NCBI GenBank assembly: GCA_027922465.2
Contig: BQMF02000051.1
Coordinates: 1 to 64,000 of the forward strand
DNA: 64,000 bases
Direction of reading: 5' to 3'
From: Turritopsis dohrnii
Lineage: Eukaryota; Cnidaria; Hydrozoa; Anthoathecata; Oceaniidae
Made by a program: the position numbers and the translations under genes. Below are positions 24,587-36,227 of this stretch, one piece after another. Below the pieces are notes generated by a model. The model had not been told where the DNA came from. It saw only the letters and a list, made by a program, of their open reading frames with translations, and made no database searches. How positions within the stretch are numbered: position 1 is the first letter of the stretch; each line of letters starts with the position of its first letter.

Positions 24587-25064
24587 TCTATATATTAATA
24601 GCCGATTCTCCGTTTGTTTGTAAGTCACGCAAAATGGTAGATGTGAACTGCGAAAGAGAGTCAGCAATGTAACATCACACATAAATTATTTCTCTTCTTG
24701 TGCGCGACGTCAGTGTGAAACCATTGCATTGAGACCCTAATGAAATGCGACGTTTAGGGAAAATTATCTCGATAACCAATAGGGATAACTGACGTTTTTT
24801 GGGGTCCGCGATACAGGCGATGGGGTGACGAAAAATTTGTGTCTAATTTTTTTGGGGGACGGGTTTGTGACGTCATCGAAATCTTTGAACGATGATATCT
24901 CTGTAACGGTTGATCGTAGCGGAACGATCCCATACATTTTTTTGATCAGTTTTTCGAGCTCTACAACATGGGAACACTTTCGGTTGCCAATTGCTTAATT
25001 TTATTTTTCGTGAAGTCAACCCAGGCTGAACATGGGCGGCGAGCGACGCCGCCTTGGCGGCTAG
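24587..25064 (+). mobile_element. Helitron array unit 4 (non-autonomous)
   Basis: It starts TCTATATATTAATAGCCG directly after the CTAG of unit 3 and ends with GGCGGCGAGCGACGCCGCC, TTGGCGGCTAG, followed by T. It shares the GATAACTGACGTTTTTTGGG core and is very close to the unit at 30,462-31,621. Confidence 0.75.
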
Positions 25065-26193
25065 TCAATTATAATTGAATAAAACAGGCGATTATAGATA
25101 TTAGTGCATCTTTTGAGTTCTATATTTAAACCTTTTTCCAATTGCAAACGTTTTTGTGAAATGAGGCTCTTGTTTGTATATTGTGATATCCACATGTTTT
25201 AAGATCTAAAAACTCAATGATGTGAGCATAAAATTGAATCAAAACATTTTATTTTATTTATCTTTTATCTTTATGGCATTCTTGTGCAATGACGTGTTAA
25301 CGCATTGCTATCAAGCTTCGCCTCACTTCTATACATTCATTTGTTTCGCTAATCTTATTTCTTATTACTTATATTTATTTCGCTACTTTTGCTGCCGTGA
25401 TAGTTCCAAATATCGTCTTGATATAACTTTTGAATTCTCCTCACGCATTTTTAGGATTCTTAGAATTATGAACGCAATAAATAAAACAACCAAAATCTAT
25501 AACCCAATCTGACATGATCATTGAGTTAATGAAACTCTTATACTGTTGAAAAGTGATGACAAAAGCATTATTTGCATTTCAAATATTTTCTGTAAATGAA
25601 CGATTTTTTGGGAATGTTTAAGAAAAACAGGTGAAACGAGTGGCGCAGTTGTTAGCAGTAACTATACAAAGCTATACGAATACAACATTTTTATTCCACA
25701 GCGAGATATGGGATCATTCACAAATGACGTCAACCATTTGGGGAGGAGGGGAGGGTTATACGAAAGCATCAGCTGGTTGACTGGGGAGAGCTGGGGGAGA
25801 GGTGACACTACTGTTGACGTCAACATTCTTAATTTTCAAACCCTTGATTTTTCTAATTAAGCAAACGTTTTGTTCTCACTAAGGCTATGATGAGCCGTTT
25901 AGGATTACTCCACAATAATCGTAAAACGAATTATGCAGTTCATACTTAAGTGCGATATCTTAAATGAAACTTAAATGAAACTGTCTTAAGAAATCTGTCA
26001 AAAAATGGATTTGATGTGATAATCGAGACAATGAGGAAATGCTTTGTATCGGATGTAAGTGGAGTGAAATCATTTAAAATTTTTTCTGCAGTGCAATCAC
26101 TCCTAACTTATACCAAATAGCTATTAGAGTAGCAGTGTGGTCGCAAACCCTATCCCCAAAGTGTGAAACATTAGTGATCGAGAGTGCTGTAAT
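25065..26193. other. Gene-free stretch between the Helitron array and the 3.1 kb element
   Basis: A 96-aa + frame at 25,222-25,512 is AT-driven, hydrophobic and without domain character, so it is not called. Nothing else is supported. Confidence 0.35.
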
Positions 26194-27570
26194 CAGTGGC
26201 GTATCTAGAGGTATGTCGAAGTTTGTGTAGGAGAGTGTTAGCAATCTAATCATAAAAGAAAAGCGTTCAAATAATCCCATTGATAAGCGAGGAGCGAGGA
26301 GGCATAGTAGTTTCACGAGACAGGCGAAAGTGAGTTTTCGATTTTGTTCATCATCATCTTTCAACTTTTCGTGTTGCTGTTATACGGTGGTATACAATTA
26401 TAAGCTGATTTTGCTTTTTTCCCGTTTCAAAGCATGGTACTGTAGGTGGGAGAAAGGATGTTTTTTCGTATCTTTTTCCTGTAGTGAAGGGAACGACAAG
26501 GATTTTGAAGCACAGCTTGAAATCTGAAATTGTGCCAACCATGTATTTCATTTTTGTATATATGATGTTTTAGCTTTAAGTCTTGACTATTTTTTATTTT
26601 TTATTGCCCCCGCAGCGAGCGTAAGCGAGCGAGGAGGCATAGTAGTTTCACGAGATAGGCGAATGTCAGTTCCGATTTTGTTCTTCATCATCATCATCTT
26701 CCAACTTTCGTGTTGACGTTACATGGTGGAATACAATTAATTAGCTGACTTTGCTTTTTTTCCCGTTTCAAAGCATGGTACTGTAAGTGGAATGTTTTTT
26801 CGTATCTCTTTCCTAATTTATTATTATATTATACTATGTTATTTAGGAAATTCGTATGCTAAAATTGCTTAGACATTTTTCATATTACTTTTGTGTTGTT
26901 TTAGTGAAATGAACGACTAGGATTTTGAAGCACAGCTTGAAATCTGAAATTTTGCCAACAACATTTTATTTTTGTATATGTTTTAGCTCTAAATAATCTT
27001 TCGTTCGATAAATTTTATTCAATGCACTGATTTTTGGAAGATCTTGCCTTAAAAAGATTTTAATTGGATTTCTGTGCATGCAAGAAAGCCTACAAATTGT
27101 CCTTCTTCGTGTTTTCCTTCTTTCTGTCCTCCCCCAAACCTGGTGTGATCATGATCAATAAAACCTTCTTATATTTTTTTCTTGTTTTTTATGTAAACTT
27201 TGGCTATTTTTGTTTCGAATCAAAGTTTGAAACGCAGATTTCTAATGGATTTTTCGCTTTAATTTTTTTTTTGTAAAAGTTTTTTTTCTTTCTTTTGGCA
27301 CTTACAGAATTTCTTTAACAAATGTTTATCTTATTTTCATTATAAAATACGTAACCATGGTTTCAGTTCACACATTTCTTTTGTTTGTAGCCAATACTTT
27401 CTGATATTACTTGTTAAGCCTTAATTACACTTTTTGAAAGGTGACATAGGACCAAGAGATAACAAAAAGTAACAAAGTTTTCTTTGCTTTTGTTTCCGTT
27501 GTATAGCTTGCTGTGTGTAAAAATTGGAATGCTTGAGGGCGGGGGCATTTTTAGCTAAAGCTACATGCTA

Positions 27571-28102
27571 CTTTAAACGTACAAACTTTCGCGGACAGAA
27601 ACTTTCGCGGATTTCGCGGATTTTAGTCCAATCCGCGAAAGTTTGTCCCGCGAAAAATTCTGAATTGCTCGATCCGCGAAAGTTTATGTCCGCGAAATGT
27701 TTCAAAGTAGGCCATCCGCGAAAGTAAATGTCGACGAAAAATTCCAAAAACAGGGCATATCCTCAAAATTTGGCAATGGAAAAAAAAAGAAAAAAAAAAG
27801 ATCGAAATTATATTATATTGTACTGCTTTACAAGTGTTTTGTTGTATTTTTTAATTTCTTTCATTTGTTATCACGAAAATCAAAAAATATTGTTTTCCTC
27901 TTTGAGGAATAGTTAATAGTGACCCGATCCGCGAAAGTTTATACACGCGAAATATTTCAAAATTTGCTCTCCGCGAAAGTTTATGCACGCGAAAAAAACT
28001 TGAACTGCTCATCCGCGAAAGTTTATGTCCGCTAAATAAAAAAAATTCGCGGATGAAGCCATCCGCGAAAGTTTCTGTCCGCGAAAGTTTGTACGTTTAA
28101 AG
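27571..28102. mobile_element. MITE with CTTTAAACGTACAAACTTTC ends and CGCGAAAG arrays
   Basis: Perfect inverted ends of about 45 bases are flanked by TA on each side. Inside, the phrase TCCGCGAAAGTTTATGTCCG recurs several times in both orientations, making sub-terminal arrays. A 71-aa frame in its centre is lysine-rich AT noise. Confidence 0.75.
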
Positions 28103-28418
28103 TAGTTTTATTTTTAATCAAAGCATGAAACGCTTGAAATGATTTCTAGTGGATTTTTCGCTTTAATTTTTTTTTTCGAAAAAGTTTGTATTTTTCTTTT
28201 TTTACAAAATTTTTTTAATAAATCTAATTTTAATTATAAAATACGTATCCGTGGTTGCAGTTCACACATTTCTTTTGTTTGTAGCAATACTTTCTGAGAT
28301 TACTTGTTAAGCCTTATTTACACTTTTTAAAAGGTATATTAGCATTAGTGAGACTTATGCCTAAGAGATAACAAAAAGTAACAAAAAAGTTTTATACAGA
28401 TTTTCAGCTGCGTAAGTA

Positions 28419-29035
28419 CAGTGGAACCTCCTGAATTACGGGACCAGAGATTTTGTCCGCTTTAGAGAGGTGTCCGCCTTGGAGAAATTTTGCTTATTTT
28501 GGCCGGAAACTCGGAAGAAATGCTAATCGTAAATCGGGAACCCATTAGGTCCTCTGCTATTGCCCAGTTAGGTAAAAATCATTCATAAAATGAAATTTGA
28601 TCAGAAAATAAACATTTGTTTGACGTATTAAAAAACCGTTAGGACTGAAAATTACCGGGGAGCTGCTTATGGATTAGAGTTACCATGTATCTTCCACGAT
28701 AGTGGGCAAGAAAAGTCTGTCATTTGGCTAACTAAACCTTGTATGATAATATTTAAAAAAAGATGTTTACAATAAGAAAAAGAAATAAAATACTGAGTTT
28801 TGATGTTCTTGTCGAATTTTTTCAGTGTCCGATTTGTAGAGGTAAATTTTAGGGGGAATTGTCGTGCGGGACCTGGAAAAAATGTTCGCTTCAAGGAGGT
28901 GTCCGCTTAAGACTGTCCGATTTTGGGTAGGTTTCTTTATAAGAGTTTATTAAGGATTCGTCCGGGACAAAATATTTTGTCCGTCTTAAGGAGGTATCCG
29001 CTTTAGAGGATGTCCGTTTTAGGGAGGTTCCAATG
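28419..29035. mobile_element. MITE with CAGTGGAACCTCC ends
   Basis: The left end CAGTGGAACCTCCTGAATTA and right end GGGAGGTTCCA form an imperfect inverted repeat. Sub-terminal phrases of the GTCCGCTTTAGAG type recur in both orientations, as in widespread mariner-like MITEs. The right TA is not clear. Confidence 0.6.
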
Positions 29036-29284
29036 GAACACTATTTGGTTTGCATTTTCCAAGTTAGTGTAGCCAATCAAAAACATTTTTACAAAAATCC
29101 TTAAACTACAAAATGTTTGGGCGGAAAATTTTCTTTTTTAATATTTAGCTTGCTGTGTGTGCAAATTGGAAAGCTTGAGCGCGGGGGCATTTTTAGCTAA
29201 AGCTACATGCTAGTATAAATTGAATTCACAAATTATGTTAATGCTCTCCTCACAAATTTCGACATACCTCTAGATCCCCCACTG

Positions 29285-30461
29285 GTAATAGCGTATCAAA
29301 TAAACCTTTCACGAATGTCTGTTGAATCATTGCATTGTGGTCGAGTTGTAGCTAGTGTTGTTGTGTCTAGTTCGGTTTTTTTGGTTTTTATTTTTGCAAT
29401 ATGAGTGCGCCCACTACTCTCGTTTTCCACCCTCTGGATTTTGTTTTGATTATCTGTTGATACATAAACAGATTATAAGATCTTTTAAATACTCTTATTA
29501 TTGCCTAAGCCAAGGAGTAAAAAGACAATACATTCCACATCAACAGGTAACCAATTAAGTTGTCATACTTCGGTGTTTCGATGCTTAGATGCAGTTTCTT
29601 GTGATCAACAAACAGAACGTTGAGGGGAAAAGTCAGTAAGTGTCTTTCAAAGTTTTCTATTACGAAACGATGTTTTTTATAACATCCCGTACATAATGTT
29701 TGTTTGTTTTGTGTGATTTTGTAATTGTTTTATGATAAGTGATCTCCATAATCTCCATCTAGATTTCGAACAAGTAAAATTATTTACTGCATGGATTGAT
29801 CCGCTACTAGATAACTAGTACTCGAACACCTGATTGGATTTCTGCCAATTTAATCAAGTTTACTCAATCGTGTATAGATGGAGGACAGATAGAAATTTCA
29901 TGACTGGATACGTGTAAATATGTAAGTTCAAATCATTTGTCGTGATACGTTATGAACTTCTCATCAACGAATTCATTGCCTCTTTTATCTTCTAAGAATG
30001 TATTCATCTAACAATTTGTAAGCATCAAACTTCCCGGTTGAAAATTCTTAAAATAGTCTGAAAGAACGAGGTGTAGCCTAACCCTCACTAACCTTAGATT
30101 TAGATTTAAGGTTTACATCATGAAGTTTTGATGCTTCCAAATTGTTAGATGAACTATAAGCTAAATGACTTTATTATTATCCTGTTGTAGTTAACTAATA
30201 CAAAATCTTTGAAAGGGATCCTGTGATGAAAATTTATATTTTGGGACATGATAGAGCTCTAAAAGTTTATTAACAAATCTTTTTCCAGTATTTTTATAAT
30301 TCTTTGTTTTCGAGATATCTCAATTTTAAGATATATTTTATGATGTAACAAGTGAGTTGTTAAACTTTCTCATTGCTATTACTGATATATAACCGAATAT
30401 ATAATATTATAATATTATTTATCTATTATAATATTATAATATTATTTATTATTATATATAA
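29285..30461. other. Gene-free stretch
   Basis: No exon supported. Two inverted phrases (around 29,998-30,030 and 30,120-30,150, containing CATCTAACAATTTG and CAAATTGTTAGATG) suggest a small decayed foldback element. The last 80 bases are an ATAATATTATA-type simple repeat. Confidence 0.4.
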
Positions 30462-31621
30462 TCTATATATTAATAGCCGATTCTCTGTTTGTCCGTTTGT
30501 CTGTTACGCAAAATAGTTATTGTTTATTTGCCATTTTAAAGAAGCACATTACAAATCAGCATAAAAGTATGATAATTTTAATGGCTGGAGACCATACATA
30601 TAGCCAAAGGCTAGACAAGGGTATGGCCACCAATAATTTAACAGTTGGATCAATAGACTACCATAAACAAGTAAAAACTAATTTGCGAAAAATCAATAGT
30701 TAATAAAAGTGATGCTTTTGAAGAGTTCGATTAAGTTGTGCTTAGAGATGCTAGATAGGTCTGATTCTGGACAATGCAACTGAAACTCATTCCATTGAAC
30801 AACAGACTGGTAGATAACAGAGTTTAAACCAAATTTAGTGGTATTGCATTTAGGTCTTGATAAGAGTCCCAATAAATTACCCCTGGTGTTGTGACAATGT
30901 GGATATTTACTTAGATTGTAAGTATTAATTAGAGCTGGAGGTGCAGAGTTAGAGAGTATGTGAAAAGTAGAGATAATGTTAAGAAGTTTAACTAGATCAG
31001 AGAATTTTAGAATTTTAAGATTACGAAATAAAATAGATGAAGGAGAGTTAAATTCAGAGAAGGTAATCAATCTCATACTTTGCTTCTGAAGTCTAGAGAT
31101 TCTAAGGCAAGGTGAGTTTCCCCAAACCTGACAGGCATATCTCATGTGAGTGTCAAAGAATGAAAAATATGAAAAATGGTAGATGTGAACTGCGAAAGAG
31201 AGTCATCAATGTAAGATCACACATAAATTATTTCTCTTCTTGTGCGCGACGTCAGTGTGAAACCATTGTATTGAGACCCTAATCGAATGCGACGTTTAGG
31301 GAAAATTATCTCGATAACCAATAGGGATAACTGACGTTTTTTGGGGTCCGCGATACAGGTTATGGGGTGACGAAAAAATTTAGGCCAAATGTTTTTTGCG
31401 ACGGGTGTGTGACGTCATCAAAATCTTTGATCGACGATATCTCCGTAACGGTGCGTCATAGACACATGATCCCATACATTTTCTTGCTCAGAATTTCGAG
31501 CTCTACAAGATGGTGACACTTTGTATTGTCAATTCCTTAATTCCATATTTCGTGAACTCTTTGGGAGGTGACACAACGCAGGCTGAACCTGGGCGGCGAG
31601 CGACGCCGCCTTGGCGGCTAG
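30462..31621 (+). mobile_element. Helitron unit 5, carrying a LINE fragment
   Basis: 5' TCTATATATTAATAGCCG after an A; 3' hairpin GGCGGCGAGCGACGCCGCC, TTGGCGGCTAG, followed by T. Its first ~50 bases and last ~450 bases match unit 4, but about 650 bases (roughly 30,515-31,172) are inserted between them and hold the 3' part of a LINE in reverse orientation. Confidence 0.75.
30693..31160 (-). mobile_element. LINE reverse-transcriptase C-terminal fragment inside Helitron unit 5
   Basis: The 150-aa minus frame reads MRYACQVWGNSPCLRISRLQ, KQSMRLITF, LFRNLKILKFSDLVKLLNI, CHNTRGNLLG and YQSVVQWNEF, the C-terminal pattern of CR1/L2/Jockey-type LINE polymerases. It is truncated at the 5' side, so only the 3' tail is present. 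Confidence 0.8.
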
Positions 31622-32464
31622 TATTATTTATTTTATTAAATGGATCAAAAATTCTAAGTAAAATGATAAGATGAAGTATGAACTAAGAATATTTAGTAGT
31701 TAAAAAGTTACGCGCATCAACAGTGTCACTCTCCTCTTACATCATAATTATGCATTGCATAATTTGAAATTTTTAAATTTAAATATCAGCGAAAGGGGAG
31801 GAAATTTTCAAAACCTGTAAAAAGACTTGTTAATCAACTTTTTGAACTCTATTATATACCAAATTAGCATTTGTCATCACAGGATCCCTTTAACATGTGA
31901 GTAATATTCTAGAAGTATTAACTAAAGCGTTGAATCAAAATCATAGATCAAACATGTTATTATAGTAGAACCATTTCTGTAATAACAGAAAAACAAAAAG
32001 AAGTTCTCAGATAATCACTTAAAAATAGAAAATATTGTATAGTTGAGTTTCTAATGTTTGATCAAAGAGTAAAAGAAAAGGATTAACATAATCTGTGTAT
32101 TTTTTACTGCTGCCGTATTAAAAGCAGTGTTGTAATATTTACTGTTTTCAACATCTGATTAATTACCTCATTAGCAATAAAACACAACAGAAATAGGTGT
32201 CAGGACAATTTCTCACGGGTAACGGTTAGGTTTAGGGCTACCTATATTGGGGACAATTGTCCGGGGGTATTGGTTCCCTTAATTTTTTTGACACTGAAGT
32301 GGTTGCTACTGGTAACTGCTGATACTGTTTGTTATGGTTGTGTTGTTGTTTTTAAGAAAAACTACCATAACAACAACAAAATCTAGTGTGAAGAATTTAA
32401 ACCCTTTGTTAAGAAATGTATTCATTTTCCTAGAAAAATCCTGTTTGGGGGAAAGTAAAAGAGT
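31622..32464. other. Upstream region of the HEPN gene
   Basis: AT-rich, no exon seen. It precedes the ATG at 32,465 and probably contains promoter and 5' UTR. No specific element is supportable. Confidence 0.3.
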
Positions 32465-35400
32465 ATGGCAGCGGCAAGTGTAACTTGCATTGGAAATAAT
32501 GACGAGATTCAATGCAAAGTTGTCTGTTTCAACCAAATAGCATCATCGTGTGTACGATACTTACTTGAATACTTATCAGTGCAAAGCAATATTGCAGCTG
32601 CTCTTGGAGTAAATACACCAGGCGAAGCCTTATCAGCCATTTTGCAGTTGGAAAAGGTATCTTTATCTGATTCTAAACTGAAAGCACTCATATCGGAAGA
32701 TAACATTGATATTCAAAAGCTTGATACCACAGCAGTCTGTCAAATCTTATCAAAGGTAACCGCCTTTCCAACATGTAACAAAAACTATGAACCAACAAAT
32801 GGCGACAAGATTTTTCATAAAGAAACATTATGTTCTAACAAGACAGCATGTTGTTCCAATTGCATGAAATGTGTTGGATGTTCCAGTACAAAGTGCACAT
32901 TTTCTAAAATTAATGTGAATGAAATTCGAGAACTTCGCAACACTTTTGCCCATTTGGCACCTGTAGATTTACCAGATCAAAAGAAAATTGACGATTGGAG
33001 GAGTATCATTCTTGGGATATTGAATTTACTGCGGCCAGAAGCTGATCCTGAAATGAAGCGGGAACTTGATCGTCTGGAAACAGATCTTGACTTGGTTTAT
33101 CAGAATACCAGTGCGAAATACTGGATATCCATTTTCCCATACACATCTCTTTCGGAAGAACTATCAAAGCTGCAACTTCACAAAAATTCAATAAAGTTTG
33201 AATGTCATGTTACTACAAAACACCAAAAGCTAGCAGATTTTAAAGATATAACATCTGATTTATCACAAATATTACAAGATAAACTGGAGGTCACAGCACA
33301 AAAAACACTCAAGAAAGTTATGAATTTAAATGAACCTGATGAAATTTGTGATGTATCTTTAACAGGTATGAGCTTCAAAGGTGTCAAAGGAAACTGCGAA
33401 GAGGTGAAAGTAATACACGTTTTTTTTTTTATAAGAAACTAAGCTTTTGGGTCTCTAGCCAGTTTCTTACAGATTTACCCTAAATTTACTAGAAAAGTTT
33501 CTTAAGGGTTTCTTATCATACACTAAGAATTTTTGCCTTATTGAGAGTAATGCCACAGAGAACAAACTTTTATGCTTATCTTTTTTATTGCAGTGCTTGC
33601 ACAAAAACTGAAGAGTGTTTATGTCTTTACAAAAGAATCATTTCAATGCCATCGAAATCGTCTAACTTGACATAATCGTCTGTTCCATCAGGAAACAAGA
33701 TTCGGTATTCGTCTAAATCTGCTGTTATACCATTGAATGGTTCCCGTGTGCCATCCATTATCATAATGAGCTCGTACTTTTCTGTTTGACATTATGTGAT
33801 CATATTCACGATCTTTCATTCTTAAAAACGAGGGAAAAAATTTACCTCTCAAAATTTCTCAGTTTCTTAGAATAGAGTGAGCTTACTACATAGTTTCTTA
33901 GGTTTCCGAGCTCGAGCGACTAGAGTTTCTTATAAACTGGTTTCTTATAAAAAAAAATACGTGTACTTCAGATCAACTCTCAACACGATATGACTCTAAA
34001 TGAGTATAAATCCGTCAAATCTAATGAATCTAAAAAACTTATCCGGGAAATAAAAAAAGCTTTTCAAACAGATTTTCGAGTTGTGTTTCCAAATAAGAAA
34101 GTGAAGTTAACTGCAACCGGATGCAACTTTGGTCCCATCAATGTTTTCTTTACTATTTCTGCGCTGGGTGCTGAAAAGCTCACTGATGAAACCATCGATG
34201 ATATCAAAAATGCAGTGCAGAAAGTAGTGGCAGGTGCAGAAATACAGAAATTCCTTTCAGAAACTGCAAAGGATGTGATCTCAAAGTGACATTCCCGAAT
34301 GATATAAAGGAGGAATTTTTAAGCGTTCAATTTAACATCAATTATCACGACGTGAAAGATCTTTCAAGAAAATTAGATGATAATTTGGTTTTCATAAAAC
34401 GAAGGATTGAAGAAGAATGTCAGGTTAGTTTATTTTTGTTGTTATGTTTCGATTTTTCTTAACGTTATTTGTCATCTTTAGACTTTAAAGAGGTGGGTTC
34501 TTCAAAAAAATAGGACCGAGTTAAGACATTTCAAGAGTCTTTTGATGCTAGACGCTATCATTGTTCGATTTAAGGAGGTTGTACGTGTAATGAATTATAA
34601 CATTAAAGATTCATAGATGGACACGTTGATTCAGATTCCCTTTAAAACCAGTGTATTGTTCAAATCGAGAGTGATTACTATACCGTATTTTCTCCATCTA
34701 GCGCCGCCCTCTGATAAGTGCCGCCCTCTAAAGAGCGCTGCACCTCAACTCTCCAAAATTTTAAGAGCGCCGCCCTCTGATAAGCGCCGCCCTCTAAAGA
34801 GCGACGCACCTCTCAAAGCGGCGCTTTTTGGGAAAAAAATGAAAAGGAGTCGTTGAAACAAGTCGAAGAAGAGGTATCGTCGCTCAGCCCTTTTGAGATT
34901 TCAGAATCAGACGTGGAAGACACCTGCCAGCCCTTTCACTTTGATCGACGAAGATATTGAAATATTATAGGTATTCTTTTAATAAGAAGAAAATATGTCT
35001 TAAAATCAAAAGTATAGTTTCCAATTTCATGAGTCTAGGAAACCCTTGATTTCTCAGGCCTTTATAAAGTTGGAATCAATAATTTGAAAAGAGCGCCGCC
35101 CTCTGATAAGCGCCGCCCTCTAAAGAGCGCTGCACCTAAAATCTCGAAAATTTAAAGAGCGCCGCGGCGCTTATTTGAGGAAATACGGTAAGTACACTGC
35201 GCTTCTTTGTACCTGACATTGCTTTTTATTTCATCAAAAGAATGACAAAATTCTCATTTATCTCATATTATTAATAACTTTAGAGAAATCAAAAGTCAGC
35301 GTTTTCTAGAAAAGAGTCTCCATAAAAAAGCCAACTAATTTCAGACCGATTTCTTATTGTTCCGATGAAGGATTACCGCTGCTGTGACATCAGCATACTG

Positions 35401-36227
35401 CAGCCTTTTAAGAGATACTCACCTATTCTATGAACGCTTTATTTTATGATGCAATTTTCAGATAATGTACAGAAAAAGGCCCCGACTTTAAAATGACTAT
35501 AACTTCTAAAATATTTGTTTTACAAAGCGGTTTTATTGATCATTATGAAACTAATGACCTTATCAAAAAAAAAAAAACTTCTATAATTTTCAAGATATTT
35601 ATTTTCGTTGATTAAATTATCAACCTAAGAACTTTCCTAGATATAAAGTGCTTTTCTTCAGCATTGAGTTTTCTAATATTTGATTCCCATCAGATTTTAT
35701 ACAAGCAGTAAATTTGATGTAGTATATGGTTATTACTCTCGCAAGTCATGCAGGTTCAAATTCCCTTGGCGGCGATTCATCATGCGCGAGTTAATGTACC
35801 ATAGCACCGGGTCGACCCATGCCATGTGAGAGAAATTGGGTAGATGATAAATCGGGTGTTGCAGGAAGTCATCCAGAAGAGCACAGGTCCTTAATTGGGT
35901 TTGTGTCACTTATGAGAGTGTCAAATACTTCGGAGCCCCAACCTAAGCCGTGGTCCCTCCTGGAAAGCAGATGCAATAGCAACTGATTGAGGCTAGGCAC
36001 GTAAAACAATACCAAATAAAATAAAGATGTGAAGAACCTATAAATAGAAAAAATAGAAGGCTGTTCAAAATATGTATTGCCTGTTATTTGTAGCCTTACG
36101 ATAGCATATCGACTGATGGTGCATAATGTCAATACAAGCAGTGAATTTCTAATCTTAAGTGACCTTCTTAACTTGCTTTTAGAAAACGTTTGACAAAGAA
36201 GTTAATGGTAGAGACGAAAAGACTCGA
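32465..36227 (+). CDS. HEPN-motif protein, exons 1-3 (possible N-terminal half of the NB-ARC/TPR gene)
   Basis: Exon 1 runs from ATG 32,465 to a donor at 33,403 (GAG/GTGAAA) or 33,409; exon 2 is 33,972-34,423 (donor CAG/GTTAGT); exon 3 is a 45-nt microexon, 36,183-36,227 (CGA/GTAAGT). All junctions are phase 0. The N-terminal helical region resembles DZIP3-type HEPN domains and ends with RELRNTFAH (residues ~155-163), the R-x4-H pattern of HEPN RNases. A Cys-rich segment (CSNKTACCSNCMKCVGCSS, ~122-140) may bind metal. Exon 2 needs one frame change near 34,262-34,280: the frame that stops at 34,287 hands over to one reading KGCDLKVTFPNDIKEEF, as if one base were missing. No stop follows in exons 2-3, so more exons must lie downstream; the 47,207 exon fits in phase. 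Confidence 0.65.
33416..33963. mobile_element. TA-flanked element in the HEPN intron, with Tudor-like gene remnant
   Basis: Ends CACGTTTTTTTTTTATAAGA and its inverse, with TA at 33,414-33,415 and 33,964-33,965. The related copy at 16,719 has ATAAGCAAC instead of ATAAGAAAC. On the minus strand (about 33,620-33,790) it encodes, across one frame change, KVRAHYDNGWHTGTIQWYN and DEYRILFPDGTDDYVKLDDF, which resembles a Tudor/Agenet-like module. It is therefore a deletion derivative of a larger coding element. It fills nearly the whole intron. Confidence 0.7.
34683..35188. mobile_element. MITE with CCGTATTTTCTCC ends and GCGCCGCCCTCT repeats
   Basis: Left CCGTATTTTCTCC and right GAGGAAATACGG are inverted, each flanked by TA. 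Both arms carry repeated GAGCGCCGCCCTCTGATAAG phrases. A smaller relative is at 59,018-59,130. The + frame at 34,617-34,856 lies within this repeat and is not a gene. Confidence 0.75.
35189..36182. other. Intron sequence, no further feature supported
   Basis: It lies between HEPN exons 2 and 3. No element ends or exons are convincing. The minus frame at 35,869-36,132 is not called. Confidence 0.35.

Larger units (their letters stand above)
26194..29284. mobile_element. Composite ~3.1 kb DNA transposon with CAGTGG ends
   Basis: The left end reads CAGTGGCGTATCTAGAGGTA then TGTCGAA; the right end is its inverse (TTCGACATACCTCTAGATCC, CCCACTG). The inverted repeats run about 45 bases, and the flanks on both sides read GTAAT, a possible 5-bp target duplication. 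The interior has two pairs of direct duplications (26,281-26,550 with 26,625-26,970; 27,240-27,460 with 28,130-28,345) and at least two nested MITEs, but no transposase. It is a non-autonomous, repeatedly invaded element of unresolved superfamily. Confidence 0.65.

Noticed and set aside
25222..25512. 96-aa frame after the Helitron array
   Set aside because: No recognisable motif and AT-driven composition.
33965..34289. A stand-alone 99-aa gene starting at ATG 33,990
   Set aside because: A good acceptor at 33,971 and six in-frame upstream codons make it exon 2 of the HEPN gene.
34617..34856. 79-aa basic frame
   Set aside because: It spans the repeated GCGCCGCCCTCT units of a MITE.
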